Shown: positions 31,415-42,323 of the stretch, in pieces
Layout: every line of letters starts with the position of its first letter
How positions within the stretch are numbered: position 1 is the stretch's first letter
From: Aegilops tauschii subsp. strangulata
Lineage: Eukaryota > Streptophyta > Magnoliopsida > Poales > Poaceae
DNA length: 64,000 bases
Reading direction: 5' to 3'
Assembly (NCBI RefSeq): GCF_002575655.3
Contig: NC_053035.3
Coordinates: 86,205,322 to 86,269,321 of the forward strand
Notes under the pieces: generated by a model
What the model was told of the DNA's origin: nothing
Databases searched by the model: none
Seen by the model: the letters and a program-made list of their open reading frames with translations, nothing else
Position numbers and translations under genes: made by a program

Positions 31415-31563
31415 AGCGAGGCTAAGAATTTGTTGACCAAAGACAATACATCCGTGATAGTTGTAGATTTCGACATTTTGAGAACTTCTCCGTGTATTCA
31501 ATTTTGAGAGGGCTTGTTCTAGGAATCACTTGCATCATTATCCTGTTTCACATCAGATTTGTA
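31415..31563. other. Short intergenic stretch
   Basis: Between the Harbinger end and the Stowaway remnant I see no gene or repeat. Confidence 0.5.
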
Positions 31564-31622
31564 CCCCCTCCGTCTCATAATATAAGAGCGTTTTTGACAC
31601 TGCTCTTATATTATGGAACGGG
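31564..31622. mobile_element. Stowaway MITE remnant
   Basis: CCCCTCCGTCTCATAATATA at the left and CTCTTATATTATGGAACGGG at the right are the two arms of a Tc1/Mariner (Stowaway) MITE. The loop is almost gone. A TA lies on the left (31563-31564); the right end is worn. Confidence 0.7.
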
Positions 31623-31670
31623 ATTGGATTAGGTGATGTGTGTCTCTAAACGTGCAACTCCAACAATTAA

Positions 31671-31799
31671 GCGCCTGTTCAGCAGCCCTTCGCGGAGCGG
31701 AGCGCGTGGAGCGGCCTGTTAGCAGCTCCGTAAATTTTAACTGGGTTGCCGCTCCGCTCCGGCGCGGAGCCGCGGAGCGGAGGGAGTCCGAACGTGCCC
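31671..31799. mobile_element. GC-rich foldback MITE with TAA duplication
   Basis: The left end GCGCCTGTTC and the right end GAACGTGCCC are imperfect inverted repeats, and inside them GCGGAGCGGAGCG is paired with CGCTCCGCTCC. TAA flanks both sides (31668-31670 and 31800-31802). It may be a PIF/Harbinger-type or hAT-type MITE. It lies about 0.85 kb upstream of the bHLH start. Confidence 0.55.
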
Positions 31800-32257
31800 T
31801 AAAGTCCACATTTCAGCAAACGAATTCTTGCTGCAAAAGGGTTCAGGTCTAAAGCGTGGTTCCCGCGCATTAACTTGACAACTTTTACCACAAGAACGTA
31901 CCACTCCACGAGCATGGCGCCAATCGCAAAACGCTGTGAATTTTCCAACCCAACCAACCGCCACCCACCCCCGGTAGACTAGACAGCACGGTGAGCAGCT
32001 AGCACAGGGATCCCTATCCTATTGCAGTTTGTGCACAAAGGGCGGCCGCAGAAGGCACCGGTTGCCCGCCTGACCGAAATGGAAGGCTGACGGATCTGCC
32101 AAGGACTAGGATCTAGTGACATTCTCTTTAACTGCATCCGGCGAGGCGAGGGGCCAGGGCAGCTAGCGCTCGGCCTTTTACTCCTTTCTGCAGCCCTAGA
32201 TTTGGAATAGCGACCTAGCTAGCCCACACACGCATGCCTTACGTCTGTGTCTCTTCT

Positions 32258-32260
<3 letters not shown>

Positions 32261-32306
<46 letters not shown>
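32261..32306. repeat. (CT)23 microsatellite
   Basis: Uninterrupted CT repeats lie upstream of the bHLH gene. Confidence 0.95.
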
Positions 32307-32308
<2 letters not shown>

Positions 32309-32566
32309 GCTGCTCCCCTTTGCCTTATTCTGTGAGATTTCGGTTAGTGCTTGGTGGTACGTGAGAGTGTCTATTTTGTGGAGAGAAGAAGAAAACCCAT
32401 ATGGTGATGCATGTGTGAACATGTCTCGTCCTTTGCAACGAAAATAAGGGAGCGAGAATTGGCCCATGCTGCCTCCTGCCCCACGTGACCGGCCTCGCCG
32501 TAAGCCGTCTGGTGCAGCCACCAGTCAAACTTTAAAGCCTTTCAAGCCCTCTTTCCCCCACCTCTT

Positions 32567-32609
32567 CCCCCCCCCCCCCCCCCCCCCCCCTCTCTCTCTC
32601 TCTCTCTCT
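32567..32609. repeat. C24(TC)n tract just before the bHLH ATG
   Basis: Twenty-four C followed by about nine TC repeats, ending 30 bp before the ATG at 32640. The length is likely to vary between lines and is prone to sequencing error. Confidence 0.9.
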
Positions 32610-32639
32610 GTGCAAGCTAGTGGTAGGTCGGCGGACGCC

Positions 32640-35600
32640 ATGGCGAGCAGCGGCGAGGTGCAGAGATCGCTGCAGGCGGTGGCGCAGGGGCTGCGGTGGA
32701 CGTACGCCCTCCTCTGGCAGCTCTGCCCCGACCAAGGGTACAGCGCAAGACTACCAACTCGAGCTCCATCCTTGCAATGTTCATGTCTCACTCGCATAAT
32801 TGCTTCATCTATCTTGATCTGTTCATGCTCACAAGTGTTCTTTAAATTTCTTTTGCTCGTCACGGGAATCAATGGGACTGCATGGCAGCGCGCTGGTGTG
32901 GGCGGAGGGGCACTACAACGGCGCCATCAAGACGCGCAAGACGGTGCAGCCGGCCGTCGCCCAGGCGCAGGCGCAGGCGCCGGCGGCGGAGGCAGCCGAC
33001 CAGGCCCGGAGCCGGCAGCTGCGGGAGCTGTTCGACTCGCTGGCCAGGGAGGCTGCCGCAGGCGGCGGGCCAGGCTTCAGGGACGTCCACGGCTGCGCCC
33101 AGGAGGCTCGGCGGCCCAGCGCGGCGCTGGCGCCGGAAGACCTGACGGAGACGGAGTGGTTCTATCTCATGTCCGCCTCCTACTCCTTCCCTCCCGGCGT
33201 CGGGTACGCACCACGTTTGCAGCTTTTCTTGCACCTTTTTTAGCATCTTGTTACCGCATTTTCTTACTCCGGCAAAACATTCCGGCTGTAGCTAAGGAAG
33301 AGAAGTTTCGGTCCATCTTGTTTTGACAAACTTCTAACCAAACCTAGACAAAATTACGGGAACACTTCCAGCCTTCAGGTGTGCTACATAGCCGTCGTGA
33401 AAGGTGTTCTCGTGTTAGAAAGTTGTTTGTATCTTTTCTAGTACTCTCTCCATATCATAATATAAGAGGGTCTTTTTACATTATCATAGTGTCAAAAAAC
33501 AAGTGGGGTGTTTGGAGCTCAGCCTCCATGGAGGCCGAAATTTTTGAAAAAAATAATCAAATTTTGAACTTTTAGTTTCAGAATAATCTGAAAAACATTG
33601 TACAAGTAAACAAGGAAGTGATGTGTATGTGTGTAAAATTTCAGGATGAAATACTTTAAAATGCGAGCCATGCAAAAAAGACAAATTCGTGGACTTTGAG
33701 GATAAATAGTGCATCTTCTAAAAAGCCTTTTTTTAGCACTCATTTTAATGTATTTCGTCCTAAAAATATACACACTTGTGCATTATGTACCTAAGTATAT
33801 GTCTATTTTTTCAAAAAATTAGGAACATGCAAATTTGAATTTTGATCATTTCAAATTCAGCCTCCATGGAGGCCAGGCTGCTTTGGGCATTTTTGTCAAA
33901 AGAAAACGTTAATATTATGATACAGAAGTAGCGTTGTTTATGTAGTTCTACTGGTCGTAAGAGTAGCACACTTCAATATTTCTGGTAATATAATGTACAC
34001 ATGTATCAAACCAATATTCAATGTTACTCTCCTTTGGAATCCCGAAGATAAGTGAAAAGTTGGCCAACATTCTCCGAATTCCATAGAACATAAACCAAGA
34101 ACAAACGCAACTCCATAACAATTTAGCCAAAAAAAGCATCTAAATGGGATGTGCTCAACATTCTCATCCTATCGATAAAGAGAACACGTTGCATTTGCCT
34201 GACCGTGAGGTTTAAGAATCTGGTCACTATAAGGTAAGTGACACCTGATCGCTTACGAAAGGAAGATTTTAATTTTAAGAAGGGTACGGGCACTCCAAGT
34301 ATCTCTCGGTTTCTAGGACAATCTGCCCTAGATGATCCTCAAATCGAGAGAACCGTGGGGCCAAATGAGTTGGTCACAATGGAGTGGGAATCAAGGCACT
34401 AAGGGTCCGTCATCAAACCATTTCTTCCAGAGAGAGCGAGCGTCGGCAAAGTCCCAGTTGTTATCATGGAGTTTTGAGATGCGAGAAAACGGTCCTAAGC
34501 AGTAGGAAAAATGAGGGAATTTATCTTATAAGGGGCCCATGCTCTAACCACCAACCCAACCAAAACCAAGTGGAAGAACCGGAGCCGACAATGAATTTTA
34601 CAAGGGATCTAACCTCCCTAATCTTAACGAAGGATTTCCAGATAGCCATTCCTCGGAGTGGAGCTAGAAGGGTCTCCATTGGGTAAATATTTGGCTCTAA
34701 GCAACTCTCTTCAAAGAATATTGTTGCTAGGTTGAGAAATTTCCCACGAACATTTCATCATAAGACACTTGTTCTTGATGGAAGTGTTGATGGCTTATAG
34801 AAACTTAATGAGCCTATATCATTTTAAGTGTCCATGGAGTTCCAAAAAATAACACTATGGTGCTTATCGAAACCCTCACGAGTTCCTTCCGACAAAGCCC
34901 ATTGTGTACATAGGCATATTGGACAGGTACAAATTGATAAGGATAATCTTATCCCAAACGAACTGAATTTACCATGCCAAGGTACCACTCTGCATGTTTT
35001 TCACACAAAACAACGGTCCAATTTGTCAAATATTATTTGAGCTTTTAGATATCTGTGCTTGACATGATATTAAACTTAGCTTTAGATATAAAATTGTTAT
35101 CCCATATTTTTTTCGAAATGGAGGCAATTTTTTTATCTCATCGCATTAATAAAGAAGAAGGTTTATGCCTCAATAAATAGAAAACAAAAGCCTACTCTCA
35201 TGCCATGAGTGAACTCAAGTGCTTCGCCCAGGCGGTACTCCAATCCTTGACCTCATCCTTGATGTGTGCAATGATTATGTTTGGAATAGTAGGCATATTT
35301 CTGAAAACCCTTGCATTTCTCTCATTCCACAACTCCTGATGACCAACACTATGAGCAAGGCCATCGTCCATCTCATATGCTCTCCTCGCAACACTGCAGC
35401 CTCCCATCAAGCGCGAACCGAGAGGAGCGCTTGCTAGGAAGTGGTGTCGAGCTCCAATGCATCAATTCAAGATTTGACGGTGTTCCAAATTCTTTCTGAT
35501 AGAGAGCCCACACTTGAAAAACATATGGGCCGCCGACTTAGGTTCCCTCTTGCATAGCTGACATAAACCGCGGTTTGGCCAGCCTCTTCTCTCCAAACGG

Positions 35601-38600
35601 CCGTCCAACCGGTTCGTACATTAGAGGTGCCAATAAAAAATGCACTTTAGAGGTGCCTAGATGACCCAACCCGTTGGCACCATGATGGTATCAATCACCC
35701 CGTGGAAATGGGAGACTTCATGGAATACTTGTTGTTGGCGGTCATCTTTCAAACAATATCATCGGCAATGTCATCGTGGAGCTGCACTTGTTCCAGACTA
35801 AAGGGCACAACATTGTGCAATGTAGCTTACCAAGAACCCGCGAGCCATGTCAATCTTCCTGGGCCAAGAAAGGTCGTGCAAAGCGTCTCACACGGCGAGG
35901 CTCCTTCCGGCCAAGGTATCATAGACCATGGGCACAATATCATTTGGCTTGGCCCCAAGAAGCCACGGGGAGTGCCAAAACTTGGTGGTCCAGCTATCGC
36001 CCACCATGACGGTAGTTGCGACCTAGAAGAGGTCCACGTCCACCTTGCTGCAAGGCGCCCGCAATCCTACCCAGGCCCGATTAGGCCCCTTCCATTTGTA
36101 CCATGGCCAACGCAATCAAAGTGCTCTAGCATACTTGCACAAATACAAAGTCCCCAAGCCTCTAAACTTCCTTGGCATATAGACCAGCTTCCAGCTCGCC
36201 TTGCATTGACCACCAGAAACCTTGTTGAAGCTTCTCCACTGCCACAAGCGTCCCATGTTAGGACCAGGGGCTTGATGTGGGAGATTACCTACTCCGTGGG
36301 GACCTCTTTGATAAGGGCAACCTTGCCAACTGCCATGATGTTGCCCCCCTAGCAGGGACGAGCTTACCCACCACCTTTTCGATGAGAGGCTGCAAATCGA
36401 TCCTCCACCGACGGTGCATAGACAGAGGTACCCCGAGATATATCATGGGGAAAGTGACCTACTTGGCAGGAAAACTCTTGAGGACCTTGTCAAGTTCGAT
36501 GTCAATGCATCAGATGGGCGCCACAAGCATCTTCTCCAAGTTCGTCACAAGGTTTGTGACCTCCCAAACCCATGCAGAATGATGGTAGTGCGTTGAATAT
36601 CCACTCGAATTGGAGCCACAAAACGGTCGTGTCATCTGCATATAAGGAGGTGCAAATGAAAGCGGCCCTCCCACTCACCGGATGGAGATGGTCCCATTGA
36701 GTGGCGATGTCCAGAAGGTTCTGAAGCAGGTCGATCGCAAACACAAAGGGAAGTGGGGAGAGAGGGTCTCCATGCGAAAGGCCCCTCCCATGCTTGTTTA
36801 GCTCCCCAAGAACTCAACGAGACCCTCAAAGTCGAGGATTGCATAAGAGCGGTAAGCATGTCCCAGAATTTCACTAGGAACACCCTACAGTGGAGAAGAT
36901 TGAGCAAGTGATCCCACCAAACAGAATCAAAGGTCTTCTTGGTGTCTAACTTAAACATGAGAGTTGGCTTCTTTAACCTGTGCAGCTTACGCCCCAAATT
37001 GTGAGCATATAGGAAGTTGTCATGGATACTCCATGACTTCATGAAAGCACTTTGGATCCGGATACGAGCACGTGCATGAAGGAAGCAAGATGTGAGGCCA
37101 TCATCTTTGCCACAATTTTTTTTCACGGTTGTGTCAATTATACTAATAGGCCGAAAAAGTCATAGATTCACTCGACGCCATCCTTCTTGGGGAGAAGGGC
37201 GATGTTGGCCGATTTGACCCACTGGAAGTGCTCTACATGCAGGTCAGCAAAGAACCCACCATATAAGAGCCTTGTCCTTAGGCATTTGCACAATGGCATT
37301 AGTGACCTCCTTCTCTGTGATAGGGTCGCCAAGGGTCGACAGGTTGCATTGCGTGAAGTCTATGCCCTCCCAATTGAAATCATGTGTCCTTCTCTAGCCC
37401 TTGTGCAGCATGGATCCGAAGTGCTCCTGGGTCAACTTCTCTTTCTCATCATGATGCACCATTGCGGAGCCGGTGGACGAAGTTCTTCCTTCTACGGGTA
37501 TTCACATGAAGGTGACACAAAATCACGTGTTGGCGGCACCCTCAGTTAGATAATCCGCGTCACCCTCCTTGAGGTTAGATAATCTGCGAGCTCGAGGACG
37601 ACAAGGCTAATGACTCCTCCTCAAATCTCCCTCCTCCGATGATAGAGTTCTCAAATCTTTTCTGTCGAGTTCAACACCTGAATAACTCCACAGTTACACT
37701 TGTTCGTGCTAGTTGACACCTGATAATCTCCTGTTGTCACGAGCCCAGTAAATCTGACATGTACTCTGTTTGGTTGATACTGGTCTGTACTCTGTTTGCA
37801 GGTTACCTGGAAGGGCCTTTGCAAGGGGAGGGCACGTATGGCTTAGTAGAGCAAATGAAGTTGACAGCAAGGCCTTCTCAAGAGCAATACTTGCCAGGGT
37901 ACTTTTCTTTTCTTGATTTTCCCAAGCCATTTGTTAGTTGGCGCTTAATCTGCAGCGCGTGTAAAATCATAATCAAGCATTTAAGCATGACAAAAACTGG
38001 ATGAACAAATTGTAGAAAGAATGAAAAAGCATAATTCTTTACCTAATGGTAGACATACAAAGTGATTGGGGTATAAACATGCTAATGGCGAAGCCAACAC
38101 GAATCTGTACAATTCAGTTTTTCCCCCTTCTTTGTCTGATGATATTTTCCCTCTCATTTGGTGCATAACAAATTTCGGTGGCAATGAATTGCAGAGTGCA
38201 GGAATCAAGGTATTTCACCTATAAGCGCAGCTATTTACCAATTATGAATTTCTACCTACAAACTTCGTCTAATATCCAATTACTGTACATCAACGATATC
38301 ACAGACGGTCGTATGCATTCCGATTGTCGACGGTGTCCTGGAAATCGGGACCACAGAAAAGGTGAATTCACATTTTATTATTTCATAATAAATAAACTAA
38401 CCTGCTTCTCATTACTTCTGCCAAAAAAGTCTGCTTCTTATAACTGTGAGGATAAATCAGAGAAAACAGAGGGTCTGACCAATCAAAATGCACATATTTC
38501 AGGTGGAGGAAGACATAGGTTTAGTCCAGTATGCAATGGCCATCTTCATGGATCAACAAGAAACCCACATGACCCCTAGCATCTGTCATTCCAACCAAAC

Positions 38601-40110
38601 CAGCCACATTGATCAACAGTCATTCCAAACACAGGGGAAGACACACACTGGTCAGCCAAAGCCAGAGCCAAACAAGTTCACACCGGAATACGATGACGAT
38701 GAAATGGAGTACGATGACAACGAGATCGACACGGAATGCGCGTCAGGTTCGGAAACCAACACCGGAAGGGGTCACTGCCGGCATGGTCCACCAAACATTG
38801 CAAGCAATGATGATCACGCAACGCATAATGTAGGGAGGAGCAGCGAGCTGATGCAGGTTGAGATGTCGGAAAGGGTGAGAGATGGCTGCTCAAGCAACCT
38901 TGGCGATGAGATCCAAATGCTAATGGTTTGCCAGAACAGCGGTGATCATTCCAATTTACATGGGCAAGATGAGCCCTGGCATTTTCTCTATGAGGAGTTA
39001 TGCAGTGGCTACCCTCAGTCGTCAGGTATTGCCATTTCTCATTCACATTTTTCTGGCTAGCATCTGACCTCTCTTGATGTCCTCTCTGTATCCCAGCTGC
39101 AGGTGAAGACCAAGCAATGGCTGAAAATGCTCACTACGCACACACAGTCTCGCTGATCCTGCATCGCAACAACGCCCTGAGACAGTCAGACGGGCCGAAC
39201 ACCAGGTCCTACCTGGCAGTCTCACACCAATCTTCATTCTCCAGATGGGATGCTGGCATCCATGGACGCGCGGTCGCCGAAGGCACCACCCGGCAGAAGA
39301 TGCTCAAGAGTGTCCTCCTGTTCTTCAATGCTGCCTGCAACAAGCCACCGGGTGATCTCAGGTGCGACGATGCCGGTGCGCGAAGGGAGGTCGACTTCGG
39401 CGCCAGCCATGTCATGCAGGAGCGGAAGAGAAGGGAGAAGCTCAACGAGCGGTTCATCGTCCTGCGTTCCCTGGTGCCCTTCGTCACCAAGGCACGCACA
39501 CAATCTTCAGCCAAAAAGATTCAGTAATTTATATCTTTGCAAATTCAGACGTCTTTTTTGCATGGTTGTCAGATGGACAAGGCCTCGATCCTCGGCGACA
39601 CGATCGAGTACGTGAAGCAGCTGACCAAACGCATCCAGGACCTTGAGTCCTCTGTGGCCAGGCAGCAGGTTCACGGTGACCTGCTGGTGCCCAAGGGGTC
39701 GTCAGAGAGGCGTGCGCTGATGGGCATGGAAGGGCCCAGCAGCAGCAGCGGTAGCAGCAGCAGCGCCCCTGTGGCCACGGACGTGCAGGTCTCCATCATC
39801 GAGAGCGACGCGCTGCTGGAGCTCCGGTGCCCCGACAGGCGCGGCCTGCTGGTGACCATCATGCAGGCGCTCCAGGAGCAGCTCCGGCTCGAGGTCACCT
39901 CCGTCCAGGCCTCGTCGGACCGCGGCGTGCTGCTCGCGGAAATGCGAGCCAAGGTACAGTTATTCTTGGTTCATTCATCTGTCTGAACGTTACTGTTAAT
40001 GCTGGCTTCTTTGCTGCATTGCATGCATGCAGGTGAGGGAGGTGCATGGGAGGAGGAGCAGCATTTCTCAAGTGAAGAGAGCGATCCATCTCATCATCTC
40101 ATCGGGATGA
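32640..40110 (+). CDS. TT8/Rc-like: bHLH transcription factor, TT8/Rc type (subgroup IIIf)
   Basis: The model has nine exons: 32640-32737, 32889-33203, 37802-37898, 38195-38209, 38305-38361, 38503-39025, 39103-39491, 39573-39953 and 40033-40110. It gives 650 codons with no stop. The N-terminal MYB-interacting region (LRWTYALLWQLCPDQGA, WAEGHYNGAIKTRKTVQP, DLTETEWFYLMSASYSFPPG) spans about 1-195. An acidic stretch (YDDDEMEYDDNEID) lies near 240. The bHLH is at about 468-520 with H, E and R in SHVMQERKRREKLNERF, the residues that read an E-box. The ACT-like end is at about 560-645. From memory it is closest to rice Rc and Arabidopsis TT8, which act in the nucleus with R2R3-MYB and WD40 partners to switch on proanthocyanidin and anthocyanin genes. 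Splice sites are canonical except a GC donor at 39492. Intron 2 (4.6 kb) is filled with transposons. Confidence 0.9.
33444..33928. mobile_element. Stowaway MITE in intron 2, split by another MITE
   Basis: CTCTCTCCATATCATAATAT at the left and AATATTATGATACAGAAG at the right are its arms, with TA on both sides (33442-33443 and 33929-33930). The element is interrupted at TGTCAAAA. Confidence 0.7.
33498..33893. mobile_element. Inner MITE with 8-bp target duplication
   Basis: It is bounded by TGTCAAAA on both sides (33490-33497 and 33894-33901). It carries CAGCCTCCATGGAGGCC near both ends. The 8-bp duplication fits a hAT- or Mutator-like MITE. Confidence 0.65.
33931..35050 (-). mobile_element. 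LINE fragment A in intron 2
   Basis: Minus-strand frames, broken by many stops, read YLPNGDPSSSTPRNG, GHGPLIR, RRSLSLEE and LFLAKLLWSCVCSW. These resemble the zinc-binding C-terminal region (zf-RVT) of plant L1-type LINEs. The fragment is decayed and has no RT core. Confidence 0.45.
35108..37550 (-). mobile_element. LINE fragment B in intron 2
   Basis: The minus strand reads MFKLDTKKTFDSVWWDHLLN (about 36980) and SLYADDTTVLWL (YADD at 36631-36642), the fingers and catalytic box of a LINE reverse transcriptase. Near the 3' end, WNERNARVFRNMPTIPNIII (about 35300) is the usual C-terminal stretch. A T-rich tract at 35108-35140 on the plus strand marks the 3' end. Frames are broken throughout. 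It is antisense to the bHLH gene. Confidence 0.75.
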
Positions 40111-40529
40111 GTGGATGTGCAACAGATTTGTAGCATATGCCATCAGCCTCTCCCTTGATGCTTATGAGTCGATAAAAAGCACCCTTTATCGAAAAATTTC
40201 ATCAGGCTTTGTTTTTCTTTTTGTAATTTTTTAGCCTCTGTTCACTTCATATATATCAACACTAAAGATGATGCCTTAAAAAATTAGAGTGCATCACCAG
40301 TTTGATAAAATTATATCCCGTTTCTTCTGGCAAAAGAAGGGGATGCAAAGTTACCATATGGTCAAATTGGGAGACCATCTGTTCTCCCAAGGAAGTTGGG
40401 GGTCTCGGGGTGATTAACACCAAGGTCATGAACAGGTGCCTTATCGTCAAATGAGCGTGGAAGCTCCTACAGGGCCAAGGGGGGTTTGTGGCTACAGATT
40501 TTTAGGAATAAGTATAAAAAACACTCCTA
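40111..40529 (+). other. 3' flank of the bHLH gene
   Basis: After the TGA at 40110 comes AT-rich 3' untranslated sequence. A possible LINE-derived scrap follows at 40290-40450 (minus strand, HSNLEV-like frames). No gene is evident. Confidence 0.4.
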
Positions 40530-40693
40530 TTTTATTCTGCACAAAATCAGAGGGAAAATAATAATTTTTTGTAACACATCCATCACAATGCAAGTACAAA
40601 AATACCCTTCAAAATTTACTTTGAGATCCAGATATTTTATAAGGAGGTGTAGTAAGAAAAGATAAGCAAACAAGCAAGAACTGCTCTTTATTA
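40530..40693. repeat. Duplicated intergenic segment A, copy 1
   Basis: It matches 42324-42496 (shared core ACACATCCATCACAATGCAA and GGTGTAGTAAGAAAAGATAA) with scattered differences. Confidence 0.85.
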
Positions 40694-40799
40694 TTAGAAA
40701 AAAAAGGTCAGAAAACAAAGTGAATGACAAGGCCCGTGTGGTGACCAAGACAAATTTATGTGCCCAAAGGGGGATAAGTTGATCAAGACATCATGGAAT

Positions 40800-41001
40800 T
40801 CAGCATCTTCGTGACTGCGGACTAAGGTAGGAACAACCCTGTTTGGGTGCCTGCGGCCCCTGCATCTTCTGATCAGCCACCCATCTGGCAAACTCTGACG
40901 GAATTTCGCGCTTCCCATACACAAGGAGCCATCCAAACCTGAACCAATAGCAGCGCTCTGGTATGGAGTCAGATTTTTCAGCACTTTCGAGAAGTGCTAA
41001 T
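40800..41001 (-). other. Possible last exon of an unidentified minus-strand gene
   Basis: After a minus-strand acceptor TTTTCAG, one frame is open for 66 codons (LALLESAEKSDSIPERCYWF, RFGWLLVYGKREIPSEFARW, VADQKMQGPQAPKQ) and ends at TGA. The composition looks protein-like. I do not recognise the family and cannot link it to an upstream exon. Confidence 0.3.
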
Positions 41002-41357
41002 CTGAAAATCTGCTAAAAGCATCCCTGCCTACACCATCTACTTTGCTCTTTTTAGCCTACAAAATAAATAGACGCTTTAAGAAGAAAACATCGCAGAGAA
41101 AGAAAACACGCCCCATAGCAACCAGGATAAAATGTAATGCATTTTTGCATCTAGCTAGTATGAAATGTAGAGGGTGGGGCGGGGTGCAGAGAATATATAG
41201 AACAAAAACTTTGTTCACTAGTGAGGAGTCCTCAGAAGTGGCTGAAATTTCTTTTCAGATATTTCACGGACTGCATTCCTGCCTCAGAAAAAGCACAAAT
41301 GAACAAATGAAGGCGCGTGAATTGCAAAAGTAAAACAAAAAAGTTCATTATGATGTA

Positions 41358-41508
41358 CTCCCTCCGTTCTCTAATATAAGACCTTTTAACTTTTTCTTGA
41401 TTCATATGTATCTAGACACATTTTAGTGTGTATGTTCACTCACTTTAATACGTATGTAGTCAATATTTTGAAATAGCTAAAAGGTCTTATATTAGGGAAC
41501 GGAGGGAG
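41358..41508. mobile_element. Complete Stowaway MITE
   Basis: It is 151 bp with arms CTCCCTCCGTTCTCTAATAT and its near complement ending GAACGGAGGGAG, and TA on both sides (41356-41357 and 41509-41510). It is of the Thalos/Athos kind. Confidence 0.93.
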
Positions 41509-41645
41509 TAGTAATAATGGAGGGGGAGAACTGTCTGCTGAAAAACAAAACAATGAATCATCTAAGGCCTCGTTCCTCCTTGGAAAGCTCAATGCCTGCA
41601 CAAATGAAAACTAGAAGAGAATGAACCGACGCCGATAGACCAAAA

Positions 41646-42131
41646 AAGAAGCTACATTAACAAGATATAAGATCAATTGGTTTAGGTACTATTTGAAAAT
41701 TCAGAGAACTGATGGGATATACAATATAGAACACTTCTCTTGACATGTCACAACCAAAGGTGCAGTCAATGACATGAAACAAGACCAATTTTGACTTGAA
41801 CTTTATGACAGCTAATAAGATATACTTTGTTTTACTTCAGTAAGCTCTACATTGTTTCTGAATCTGAAAAAACACCATTGAAGGTACAGGTACGTTGCTA
41901 ATTCAAACCAGAACAGAGTGAACTACCATTGATAGACAAAAAAAAACAGTTTCTACTAGTTATATATTCAGGCTCTACTCATATTATATACCTCGAAGTA
42001 GAACTAATTATATTGAGGCTCTACTAATTATATATGTAAGTATCACTTAGAGCACTTAACTTTTTCATTTTCAGATACACAGAATGAAAACCATTGTTCT
42101 ACCCAGATTAACCAACTGGGTGAAATCATGC
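41646..42131. repeat. Duplicated intergenic segment B, copy 1
   Basis: It matches 42496-43089 over most of its length (GAAGCTACATTAA start, AGATTAACCAACTGGGTGAA end). The second copy has an extra insertion near 42716-42820. Confidence 0.9.
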
Positions 42132-42142
42132 AACACCTAGCA

Positions 42143-42226
42143 TGCTCACTGAATTCGATCACAACAATCAGAAAAATTAGGCACAGGAGACACAAAATCA
42201 TATGGAAAAGGCTATAGGAAGATTAC
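42143..42226. repeat. Duplicated intergenic segment C, copy 1
   Basis: TGCTCACTGAATTCGATCAC through GGCTATAGGAAGA recurs at 43621-43700 with one or two changes. Confidence 0.9.
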
Positions 42227-42323
42227 AGATTCAGATTCAAACATTGATTCTTCTTTCTATAGCAAATCAAATAATTTCTAGACCAAATCACACACTCTAA
42301 TTTACATGTTTTGAACACATGCA

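Larger units (their letters stand above)
31803..32639 (+). promoter_or_regulatory. Upstream region of the bHLH gene
   Basis: This is the likely promoter and leader. It holds a (CT)23 tract at 32261-32306 and, 30 bp before the ATG, a C24 run (32567-32590) followed by (TC)n to 32609. CACGTGAC at 32493-32500 is a G-box (CACGTG) close to the start codon. I do not see a clear TATA box, so the transcription start is unknown. Confidence 0.5.

Noticed and set aside
35702..36352. Plus-strand ORF of 216 codons in the bHLH intron
   Set aside because: It is the reverse strand of LINE fragment B, whose minus strand carries the RT motifs.
39097..39527. Reading the bHLH exon 7 through to TAA at 39525 as the true end
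   Set aside because: It would cut the protein inside the bHLH; a GC-AG splice restores MDKASILGD in frame, as conserved in the family.
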